Assembly (NCBI GenBank): GCA_003551745.1 | Contig: PUNI01000586.1 | Coordinates: forward strand, 1-7,160 | Origin: Paracoccaceae bacterium | GTDB lineage: Bacteria > Pseudomonadota > Alphaproteobacteria > Rhodobacterales > Rhodobacteraceae | DNA: 7,160 bases | Direction of reading: 5' to 3' | Notes under the pieces: model-generated | Told to the model about the DNA's origin: nothing | Database searches by the model: none | Seen by the model: only the letters and a program-made list of their open reading frames with translations | Made by a program: the position numbers and the translations under genes | In this document: one piece after another, positions 1 to 6,393 of the stretch | Numbering within the stretch: the first letter of the stretch is position 1 | How the letters are laid out: every line of letters begins with the position of its first letter

Positions 1-21
1 AAACCCGACGGCGCCGACGCG

Positions 22-39
22 AAAAGTTCTGCAGCAGAA
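22..39 (-). terminator. Weak terminator-like hairpin after rsmA
   Basis: Six bases past the rsmA TAA, the minus strand reads TTCTGCTGCAGAA followed by CTTTT: a 5-bp stem with a 3-nt loop and a short T-run. The stem is short and mostly A-T, so it would be weak on its own. A second GC-rich partial palindrome (CGGCGCCG, around 9-16) follows and could add to termination. The window ends before this can be judged. Confidence 0.3.
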
Positions 40-44
40 TAGGC

Positions 45-884
45 TTAGCCGCCGTCCTTGAGATTGCGTGCAAGGGCGCAGAAGCGCGCCAGATCGATCT
101 CCTCGGCCCGCGCGGTCGGTGAGATCCCGACCGCCTCGAGCCGGTCGCCGATGTCGGGTGCGAGCCCGCGCAGACTGGCGCGCAGCATCTTCCGGCGCTG
201 GTTGAAGGCCCGCGCCACCAGTCTCGACAGGGTCGCGGCGTCAGCAGGATACCGCGGCGCGGGCAGGGCGCGCAGGTGGACCACGGCCGAGGAGACCCTG
301 GGCGGCGGGGTGAAGGCTTCCGGCGGCAGGCGCAGCACGATCCGGGCCTCGCAGCGCCACTGGGCAAGGATCGCGAGCCGCCCGTAGGCGCCCGAGCCCG
401 GGGAGGCCACGATCCGCTCGGCCACCTCGCGCTGGAACATCAGCGTGAGGCTGTCCCAGAAGGGCGGCCAGTCCGCCGGTGTGAGCCAGCGCACCAGAAG
501 CTCCGTGCCGACATTGTAGGGCAGATTGGCGACGATCTTGATCGGGGGGGTCAGATGGCCCAGGGGATCGATCTCCATCGCATCGCCCTGCAGGATGGTC
601 AGGCGGCCGGGACAGGCCTCGGCGATCTGCGCCAGCGCGGGCAGGCAGCGCGCGTCCTTCTCCACCGCCAGCACATGCCGCGCGCCGGCGGCGAGCAGGC
701 CGCGGGTGAGCCCGCCGGGGCCGGGGCCGACCTCCAGCACGTCGCAGGCCGTCAGATCTCCGGCGGCCCGGGCGATGCGGTGGGTGAGGTTCAGATCCAG
801 CAGGAAGTTCTGCCCGAGGCTCTTGCGCGCGGAAAGCCCGTGGGCGGCAATGACCTCGCGCAACGGCGGCAGGCTGTCGATCAT
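45..884 (-). CDS. rsmA: 16S rRNA (adenine1518-N6/adenine1519-N6)-dimethyltransferase RsmA
   Basis: RsmA (KsgA) uses S-adenosylmethionine to dimethylate two adjacent adenines in the 3' terminal hairpin of 16S rRNA, a late step and checkpoint in small-subunit assembly; loss gives kasugamycin resistance. At 279 residues it matches E. coli (273). Motifs in order are KSLGQNFL at 21-28, the SAM-binding loop [10 protein letters not shown] at 51-60, acidic E75 (VEKD) for the ribose, GDAM at 100-103, the catalytic [10 protein letters not shown] at 120-129, [10 protein letters not shown] at 149-158, [12 protein letters not shown] at 191-202, and the RNA-binding C-terminal [11 protein letters not shown] at 228-238. 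All catalytic positions are intact. The ATG at 884 overlaps the pdxA stop by 4 bp. No good ribosome site is visible upstream, so coupled translation is likely. It is the last gene in view; only 44 bases remain to the window edge, so whether apaG/apaH or another gene follows, as in E. coli, cannot be seen. Confidence 0.98.
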   Translation of the reverse strand: MIDSLPPLREVIAAHGLSARKSLGQNFLLDLNLTHRIARAAGDLTACDVLEVGPGPGGLTRGLLAAGARHVLAVEKDARCLPALAQIAEACPGRLTILQGDAMEIDPLGHLTPPIKIVANLPYNVGTELLVRWLTPADWPPFWDSLTLMFQREVAERIVASPGSGAYGRLAILAQWRCEARIVLRLPPEAFTPPPRVSSAVVHLRALPAPRYPADAATLSRLVARAFNQRRKMLRASLRGLAPDIGDRLEAVGISPTARAEEIDLARFCALARNLKDGG

Positions 885-1867
885 GTGCCGGCGCGACGGG
901 CGGCGAGCGCATCGGCCATGCGCAGCGCCGCGATCAGGCTGGTGGGATCGGCTTGGCCCCGGCCGGCGATGTCCAGCGCGGTGCCGTGATCGGGCGAGGT
1001 GCGCACGAAGGGCAGGCCCAGCGTGACGTTGACCCCGCCCGAGAAGTCCAGGGTCTTGATCGGGATCAGCGCCTGATCGTGATACATGCAGACGGCCGCG
1101 TCATAGCCCTCCCGGGCGGCGGGATGGAACATGGTGTCGGCCGGCATCGGGCCGGCCAGCGCCATCCCCTCGGCGCGCAGCCGCTCCAGCACCGGCCGGA
1201 TCACCGCGATCTCCTCGCGCCCCATCAGGCCGCCCTCGCCGGCGTGCGGGTTCAGGCCGCTGACGGCCAGGCGCGGCCGGTCGATCCCGAAATCCTGCCG
1301 CAGGGCGGCCTCGGTGATGCGCAGGGTCTCCGTCAACAGCGTCGGCGTCAGGCGCGCAGGAACCTCGGCCAGCGCGCGGTGGATCGTGACCGGCACCACG
1401 CGCAGCGCCGCGCAGGCCAGCATCATCACCACGCGATCCACCCCTGCAAGCGCAGCGAGGTATTCGGTGTGGCCGGGAAATGCGAAGCCGGCCCCCTCGA
1501 CGAGCACCTGCTTCTGGATCGGTCCGGTCACCACGCCGGCCGCCGCGCCGGTCCTGACGAGGTCGACGGCGCGCGCGATCACCTCGATGACGGCCGCGGC
1601 ATTGGCCGGATCGGGGCGGCCGGGCAGGGCGGGCGCGGGGAAGGGATGGGCAAGCACCGGCAGGAGGCCGGCGGGGGTGGCACCGGCCTCGGCGGGTGCC
1701 GCGATCTCCCGGAGCGCGGTTCCGCGCGGAAGGTGCGCGGGATCCCCGATCAGGAAGAACGGGACCTCATCGCCCAGAGCCCTGCGGGCGGCGACCGCGA
1801 TCTCGGGGCCGATGCCGGCGGGCTCGCCGCAGGTAACGGCCAGCGGACGGCGGCTGCCCGCCCCCAT
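881..1867 (-). CDS. pdxA: 4-hydroxythreonine-4-phosphate dehydrogenase PdxA
   Basis: PdxA oxidises 4-phosphooxy-L-threonine with NAD+; the product loses CO2 to give 3-amino-2-oxopropyl phosphate, which PdxJ joins with deoxyxylulose phosphate to make pyridoxine phosphate. It is a cytoplasmic, metal-dependent enzyme. The 328-residue length matches the family (E. coli 329). Motifs in order are [13 protein letters not shown] at 11-23, TGPIQKQ at 114-120, the substrate-binding [10 protein letters not shown] at 131-140, and the three metal-ligand histidines H163 (TIHRAL), H208 (NPHAGE) and H263 (YHDQ). Lys271 (PIKTLDF) and [12 protein letters not shown] at 291-302 follow. All key residues are present, so it should be active. 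The ATG at 1867 lies 7 bp after the surA stop. I see no clear Shine-Dalgarno there, so translation probably depends on ribosomes finishing surA. Its TGA overlaps the rsmA start as ATGA. Pairing with surA and rsmA is an old, widely conserved arrangement without an obvious metabolic reason. Confidence 0.97.
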   Translation of the reverse strand: MGAGSRRPLAVTCGEPAGIGPEIAVAARRALGDEVPFFLIGDPAHLPRGTALREIAAPAEAGATPAGLLPVLAHPFPAPALPGRPDPANAAAVIEVIARAVDLVRTGAAAGVVTGPIQKQVLVEGAGFAFPGHTEYLAALAGVDRVVMMLACAALRVVPVTIHRALAEVPARLTPTLLTETLRITEAALRQDFGIDRPRLAVSGLNPHAGEGGLMGREEIAVIRPVLERLRAEGMALAGPMPADTMFHPAAREGYDAAVCMYHDQALIPIKTLDFSGGVNVTLGLPFVRTSPDHGTALDIAGRGQADPTSLIAALRMADALAARRAGT

Positions 1868-1874
1868 GCCGGGA

Positions 1875-3101
1875 TCAGGGGCGCCGGATGGTCGCGGCGG
1901 CCCGCAACTCGGCCAGAAAACCGTCGGCCAGTTCGCCCAGCCGGTCGTCGAGCAGACGCTCGCGCATCTCCGAGCGGCTGGGGCGCTGCTCGCCGCCGGG
2001 CGTGCGGCTGCAGAGCATCACCAGCACCACATTGTCGCCCTGGCGCAGGTTGGTGGAGACCTCGCGCTCGTCCAGCCGCGCCAGCTGCAGGGCGATGTCG
2101 GCGGGCACCTCGGAGAGGGCGCTCTCGACCCGGCGATAGGCTTCCTCCGGCGCGTTGCGCATGGCGGCGGCGAAATCGGCGCAGCTGTCGGCGCGGCCGA
2201 GGATGCGGGCCACCTCCGCCTCGGCCGCGGGGGTTCCGGCACCGGGGACCAGTGCCACCGCGTAATCGACGGCGATGGAGGCCGGCGGCAGGCTTTCGGC
2301 CACGTCGAGCGCGCGCAGCTGCAGGAGGATGATCGCCTCCTGGCTGGGGATCGGCGGCGTGACCTGACCCGGCCGCATCTGCAGCAGCATCGGCCGCACG
2401 GCTTCCGGCACATTGGCCAGCGGCACCCAGTCGATCCGCCCGCCACGGTCGGCCGATTCCGCAGCCGAGAATTCGCGCGCAGCCGCCTCGAAGGCGTCGA
2501 AGCTGGTGATGCGCGCCAGTTCTGCCGCCAGCTCCCGCGCCTCGGGCACGTCGGGCAGAATGATCTCGGACAGAAGCACGCGGACGCCGCCACGCTGCGC
2601 GGTCAGCGACATCGCCCGGTCAACCTCCGGGTCGGTGATGTCGACGCGCCCGGCGAAACGCTGGCGCAGCACCTCGCGCCAGGCAAGGCCGGCCTCGACG
2701 AAGTCCCGGAACGCCGCCGGGGAGAGCCCGGCCTGGCCGATGGCTTCGATGAACTCCTCGGAGGACAGGTTCACGCGCCCGGCGAATTCCTCCATGCCGA
2801 CGTCGATCTGCTCGTCTGTCAGACGGATGCCGCGGCGCCGCGCCTCGGCAAGCTGCAGGCGTTCGTCGATCAGCCGCTCGATCGCCTCTTCCTCCAGATC
2901 ACCCGGCGTGTTGAAGAGTTCGAGAAAGAGGGCGCGCTGCTCGATCTCGAACTGCGTGATGACGCGATCATCAACGAAGAGCGCCGGCACGATCCGCTGT
3001 GCGGCGGCCTGCGGAACGAGGCCCGCAATCAGGGGGACACCGGCAATCAGGAAGACACATGCAGTCAGGGAGACAAGGCGCAGGGTGGGGCGTCGTGGCA
3101 T
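1875..3101 (-). CDS. surA: Periplasmic chaperone SurA (parvulin-type family)
   Basis: SurA is a periplasmic chaperone that escorts unfolded outer-membrane proteins, LptD among them in E. coli, to the BAM machinery. The 408-residue protein has a signal peptide (about 1-35) and a SurA N-terminal domain (about 36-165) that opens with RIVPALFVDDRVITQFEIEQR and contains the helical IERLIDERLQLAEARRRGI segment. One recognisable parvulin/PPIC domain follows (about 172-266, with GGRIDWVPLANVPEAV and GQVTPPIPS). The C-terminal part (about 276-366) looks like a degenerate second parvulin domain, and a helix-rich end may complete the N-domain as in E. coli. The parvulin histidines are not seen, so a chaperone without isomerase activity is more likely. 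The mature protein has only two cysteines, C307 and C364. The start at 3101 is chosen because it begins the signal peptide; its ribosome site is weak (GGACGG-like). The signal core is encoded by an 18-bp tandem repeat. pdxA follows after 7 bp. It could be annotated simply as a peptidylprolyl isomerase, but the neighbours favour SurA. Confidence 0.92.
   Translation of the reverse strand: MPRRPTLRLVSLTACVFLIAGVPLIAGLVPQAAAQRIVPALFVDDRVITQFEIEQRALFLELFNTPGDLEEEAIERLIDERLQLAEARRRGIRLTDEQIDVGMEEFAGRVNLSSEEFIEAIGQAGLSPAAFRDFVEAGLAWREVLRQRFAGRVDITDPEVDRAMSLTAQRGGVRVLLSEIILPDVPEARELAAELARITSFDAFEAAAREFSAAESADRGGRIDWVPLANVPEAVRPMLLQMRPGQVTPPIPSQEAIILLQLRALDVAESLPPASIAVDYAVALVPGAGTPAAEAEVARILGRADSCADFAAAMRNAPEEAYRRVESALSEVPADIALQLARLDEREVSTNLRQGDNVVLVMLCSRTPGGEQRPSRSEMRERLLDDRLGELADGFLAELRAAATIRRP
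3024..3077 (-). repeat. Three tandem 18-bp units in the surA signal-peptide region
   Basis: Three adjacent in-frame 18-bp units encode LVSLTA, CVFLIA and GVPLIA (SurA residues 9-26). On the minus strand they follow the pattern NNTGTCNNCCTGAYTGCN. By hand alignment, units share 13-14 of 18 bases pairwise, including silent positions. The next 18 bp (GLVPQA) match poorly. The period is a multiple of three, so any gain or loss of a unit keeps the frame and only changes the length of the hydrophobic core. Common ancestry by slippage is inferred; low-complexity hydrophobic coding could mimic part of this. Confidence 0.7.
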
Positions 3102-3172
3102 TCCGTTCCGTCCGTTGTTGACCGGCGTTCTCGACTGGCGCTTTTGGCCGGCACTCCCGAGCCGCGGCGACC
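3102..3172 (-). other. Intergenic gap between lptD and surA
   Basis: This 71-bp stretch is the only sizeable gap in the operon. Read on the minus strand, it contains a possible 6-bp stem (GCCGGC pairing with GCCGGT across about 20 nt) and ends in a weak ribosome site before the surA ATG. I find no convincing -35/-10 pair and no terminator with a T-run, so readthrough from lptD is expected. A weak internal promoter cannot be excluded by eye. Confidence 0.4.
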
Positions 3173-5299
3173 TCAGCGGGCACAGGGGCGGGCCGGCCCC
3201 GCCCGGCTGTCGCCAAACCCGATCAGGTCGACCCGCAGGCCGAATTCCGTTCGCGCTGTTACACTAGTCGAGGAAACGAACCGACGCGAGAGGGAAAGAT
3301 CCACGGCCAGACACTCGTTGCGGAAGCGCGCGCCGAGGCCGGCGCGCTGCGCTTCGCCGCGGGCGAGATCGAAGCGCGCGTCGGCCAGCATCTCCCAGTT
3401 CGGGGTCAGCTGATAGGTGCCGTCGAGGCCAACCTCGGTGCTTCGATCGGGCCGGTCCTCCGAGGTATCGGAGGCGAGATGGGCATAGGTGCCCGCGAAC
3501 TCCAGCCGCTCGCCGGCGAAGGCGAGGCGCAGCTCCTGCTTGGGCGCGCTGCCGCTGTCGTCGATGATCGCGCGGGCGGCAACGTCGAGGGGGCCGGCCG
3601 AGAGACGGGCGGCCGCCAGCCAGTCCGACCGCGTGCCGCCAAGGCCGGTCAGCCGCCCGAGGTCGGAGGGATCGGCCCGCAGCACCCGCCCGGCGGCGAG
3701 CGTCATCGACCAGCCGGTGGGATCGTACCGCGTCCAGGTCAGCCCGAGGTTCGCCCGGCTGCCGGCCTCACGCCCGTCAGCCCCCGGCGCACGCAGCAGC
3801 GCGAACAGGGTGGCCTCGTCGAACTCGACGAGGCGGCTGGTCTCGTTCGGCACCGCGTCAAGATCCCGCGGCGCCAGCACGACCTGCGCCACCGGTTGCA
3901 GCAGGTAACGCGCCCCATCGGCGCCGCGGCGTTCCAGCGGCCAGCGCAGTTCGACGCCCACGGCGGGCGCCACACGGCTGACCCTCGGCGGAAAATCTGC
4001 GTCCTGCCGGATGTGCGTGTAATCGGCCTGCACATCCGCGAGCGCGGTCATCTCCAGCCCGCCCTCGGTCAGCCAGCTGCGGCGCCAGTCGATGCGCAGC
4101 GCCGCGCTCTGCAGGTCGCGCCCCAGCCCGTCGGTGGGATCGCTGGCGCTGCGGCGCAGGGCCAGCGCCGAGAAACCCAGCCGGCCGGTGCCGCCCACGA
4201 CCGGCATCGGAAACCGGCGCACCATTTCGACATCGGCCACCGGGTTCGGCTGGGTGGCGCGGGCCACGCCGTCGCGGTCGGTGCGGAAGCGGGTCAGACG
4301 GGCCCGGTCGAAAACATCTCGGCGCACGCGCTCGATCACCACGACCGAGCTGCGGTTGCCGGCATCACCGCCGTAATCGTCGAAGTAGCGGCGGTCGCTG
4401 GTGGCCTGCAGCCGGAAGTCGAGCCGCGTTTCGGGCGCCAGCGCGAAGCGGCCGGTCGCCCGCAGGAAGCCGCGGGTCACGCCGGGACGCAGGTGGTCGC
4501 GGGTCACCGCGCCGTCCAGCTCGATATCGCCGCGCACGAAGGCCTGGCGATAGCGGGCGCCGAAGGTGTAACTGCCGCGACTGGTCACGCGCGGCAGCAG
4601 GGTCAGGTCGCGGTCTGGCGCAAGCGCAATGAAATAGGGCAGTTCGATCCCGTAGCCGAGCCTGCCGGAGCCGCCGATCTCCGGGGCGAGCAGGCCTGTG
4701 GCGCGGGTCACGCTGGGGTCGGGCATCCGCAGGCGCGGGATCACGGCGACAGTGCGCCCGGCGACGCGGAACTGGGCGTGCTCGAAGGTGATCTGCCGGG
4801 TCTCGGCGTCGTGCTCGATGCGGCGGGCGCGGATCTCCCACAGCGGCACCGGGCGCTCGGCGCAGACCTGGCAGGACGAGGCGACGGCCTGCTCCAGCCG
4901 GGTGAAGCGGCCGCCTTCGCGGATGATCGCGTTGGCGGCCATCTGCAGCTGGCGGTCGAGGACCATGCGCGCGCCCTGCATCATCCCGTCGCGGAGATCG
5001 GCCGAGAGGTCGGCCGCCTCGGCGAGGATCAGCACACGCTCGCCGTCGTCCAGCGCGATCGGCCCCGCGATCTCCAGCCGGTCGGGCAGCCCGTCGCTGC
5101 CGCGGATGTATGTAACGCGCCCTGCCCGAAGCCGGGCGCCCCGGTAGAACACCTCGACATTGCCCTCGGCGACGAGACGGTTGTCGGCCTCGATGCGCAG
5201 GCTGTCGGCGGCGAGTTGCGCCGCGTCCTGCGCAGGAGCGGGACCGGTCAGCGCAAGCCCGAGGCAGATGGCGGCAAGGGCGGCGCGGCATGCCCGCAT
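3173..5299 (-). CDS. lptD: LPS-assembly outer-membrane protein LptD
   Basis: LptD is the outer-membrane barrel that, with lipoprotein LptE, inserts LPS into the outer leaflet. The product is 708 residues (E. coli 784). A signal peptide ends near APAQ (about 21-24). An OstA/LptA-like jellyroll follows: ADSLRIEADNRLVAEGNVEV at 31-50 and a second half to about 185. The barrel domain starts around the conserved segment IPRLRMPDPSVTRATGLLAPEIG (187-209) and runs to about 695, with alternating beta-strand pattern and the PYF motif at 221-223. The mature protein has four cysteines: C143 and C146 (SSCQVC), C663 (NEC) and C706. The ATG at 5299 gives the signal peptide directly and has GGAGG 7 nt upstream. 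The same frame is open to 5944, but that part is antisense-free overlap with lptG and lacks family features. The C-terminus extends 13 residues past the last aromatic (F695), which is unusual for a barrel. It starts as TGATG with lptG; surA follows after 71 bp. Confidence 0.95.
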   Translation of the reverse strand: MRACRAALAAICLGLALTGPAPAQDAAQLAADSLRIEADNRLVAEGNVEVFYRGARLRAGRVTYIRGSDGLPDRLEIAGPIALDDGERVLILAEAADLSADLRDGMMQGARMVLDRQLQMAANAIIREGGRFTRLEQAVASSCQVCAERPVPLWEIRARRIEHDAETRQITFEHAQFRVAGRTVAVIPRLRMPDPSVTRATGLLAPEIGGSGRLGYGIELPYFIALAPDRDLTLLPRVTSRGSYTFGARYRQAFVRGDIELDGAVTRDHLRPGVTRGFLRATGRFALAPETRLDFRLQATSDRRYFDDYGGDAGNRSSVVVIERVRRDVFDRARLTRFRTDRDGVARATQPNPVADVEMVRRFPMPVVGGTGRLGFSALALRRSASDPTDGLGRDLQSAALRIDWRRSWLTEGGLEMTALADVQADYTHIRQDADFPPRVSRVAPAVGVELRWPLERRGADGARYLLQPVAQVVLAPRDLDAVPNETSRLVEFDEATLFALLRAPGADGREAGSRANLGLTWTRYDPTGWSMTLAAGRVLRADPSDLGRLTGLGGTRSDWLAAARLSAGPLDVAARAIIDDSGSAPKQELRLAFAGERLEFAGTYAHLASDTSEDRPDRSTEVGLDGTYQLTPNWEMLADARFDLARGEAQRAGLGARFRNECLAVDLSLSRRFVSSTSVTARTEFGLRVDLIGFGDSRAGPARPCAR

Positions 5300-6393
5300 C
5301 ACCCCTCCTCCAGCTGCAGCATCAGGCCGAGGGCGAGCAGGGCGGCGATGACCGGCGGGCTCCACGCGGCGAGCGCTACCGGGATCTGGCCATTCTCGCC
5401 CAGCACCATCGTGAAGTCCCGCAGGAAGAACACCGCGAAGCCGGCGAGCAGCGCGAAGAGCACCATCATGCCTTGCCGGCCGCTGCGGATGTGGCCGAGC
5501 GTGAACGCCGCCCCCACCAGCACCATCGCCATCAGCGTGAGCGGCAGCGCCAGTTCGCTCTGGAGCCACATGCGATGCTCCAGCGCCGCGAACCCGGCCC
5601 GGTCGAGCCGGGCGATGAACTCGGGCAGCTCCCAGATCGGAATGGTGATCGGCGCCCCGAAACTGTCGAGCAGACCGGTTTCGGTGAGGTCGGTCGGCAG
5701 CGTCAGTGTGGCGTGACGCAGTGCGCTGCGTTCGGGATTGGGGTCGCGCAGCACCCAGCGCTTGGCGTCGGTCAGTTCCCACGCGCCGGTAACGAGCCGC
5801 GCCTCGGCGGCCTCGATGCGTTCCACCGGGCCGAGATCGGGATGGAAGCCGAGGATAGACACCTCGAAAAGCCGCTGGCCGTCGGGGCTGGCGCGGAGGG
5901 CGTTGACCACGCGCTGTTCCGCGCCGACCCCCTCGCGCAGCCACAACCCCTCTCGGCTGATCGACAGGAGGCTCACATCGCCCCCGCCGAGGCGGCTGGA
6001 GACGACATCATACTGCTTGGTCGTCGCTGCCACGATCGGGTTGAGCACCGCCACCGCCGCGGCGCCGAGCGCGAGCGCCACCAGCGCCGGTGCGGCCACG
6101 ACGCGCAGCGCGGAGCGACCGATGGCGCGCACCACCACCAGTTCGGCGCTGCGCGCCAGCCCGACGAACATCGCCAGCGCCGCAAGGATCGCCACCAGCG
6201 GCAGCACGGCATAGAGGCTGCCCGGCACCCGCAGGGCCGACAGCAGCACGGCCTCGGAGAAGCGGAGCGGCTGGCCGGAGAAGCGGCGCAACTGCTCTAC
6301 CATGTCGATCAGCAGCACAACACAGGCGATCACCGCGGCGACGCCGAGGAACGCCATCAGGAACTTCCACGCCATGTAGCGGCTGAGGATCAT
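5299..6393 (-). CDS. lptG: LPS export ABC transporter permease LptG
   Basis: LptG is the partner permease of LptF in the LptB2FGC LPS extractor of the inner membrane. The 364-residue length fits the family. It has the standard layout: membrane helices near residues 12-32, 58-80 and 98-118, a periplasmic beta-jellyroll domain (about 125-275), then helices near 279-298, 309-325 and 340-360. Family marks include the DMVEQLRRF segment after helix 1 (30-38) and the cytoplasmic coupling helix AELVVVRAIGRS (83-94), whose Glu84 sits where LptF/LptG contact the ATPase LptB. The ATG at 6393 was chosen because it begins MILSRYMAWKF, typical of the family, and has a GAGG ribosome site 7 nt upstream. A GTG at 6450 would add 19 Ala/Gly/Ser/Arg-rich residues with no family likeness. 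It overlaps lptF by 4 bp (ATGA), and its TGA shares one base with the lptD ATG (TGATG), so expression is likely coupled on both sides. No defect is visible. Confidence 0.96.
   Translation of the reverse strand: MILSRYMAWKFLMAFLGVAAVIACVVLLIDMVEQLRRFSGQPLRFSEAVLLSALRVPGSLYAVLPLVAILAALAMFVGLARSAELVVVRAIGRSALRVVAAPALVALALGAAAVAVLNPIVAATTKQYDVVSSRLGGGDVSLLSISREGLWLREGVGAEQRVVNALRASPDGQRLFEVSILGFHPDLGPVERIEAAEARLVTGAWELTDAKRWVLRDPNPERSALRHATLTLPTDLTETGLLDSFGAPITIPIWELPEFIARLDRAGFAALEHRMWLQSELALPLTLMAMVLVGAAFTLGHIRSGRQGMMVLFALLAGFAVFFLRDFTMVLGENGQIPVALAAWSPPVIAALLALGLMLQLEEG
5307..5311 (-). promoter_or_regulatory. Shine-Dalgarno site of lptD
   Basis: On the minus strand GGAGG lies 7 nt before the ATG at 5299, inside the last codons of lptG. 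It is the strongest ribosome site in the window and decides the LptD start over the much longer open frame that continues upstream to 5944. Confidence 0.8.

Noticed and set aside
3117..3122. TTGACC on the plus strand resembling a -35 box
   Set aside because: No -10 partner at suitable spacing and no plus-strand gene downstream.
1131..3413. Very long open frame on the plus strand (about 760 codons) opposite pdxA, surA and the end of lptD
   Set aside because: Its translation is a low-complexity Arg/Ala/Gly/Pro mix with no family features, and it is fully explained by high GC and third-position bias of the minus-strand genes.
5297..5301. Possible frameshift or fusion at the lptG/lptD junction
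   Set aside because: TGATG is a normal stop/start overlap; LptG ends at its usual length and LptD begins with its own signal peptide and ribosome site.
3479..5716. Long plus-strand open frame (about 745 codons) opposite lptD and lptG
   Set aside because: Antisense shadow of lptD; the product is rich in Gly, His, Arg and Gln without domains, and the minus strand has clear LptD motifs throughout.
5300..5944. N-terminal extension of LptD in the same open frame
   Set aside because: It would overlap most of lptG's 3' half, has Arg/Pro-rich shadow composition, and the signal peptide plus GGAGG site place the start at 5299.
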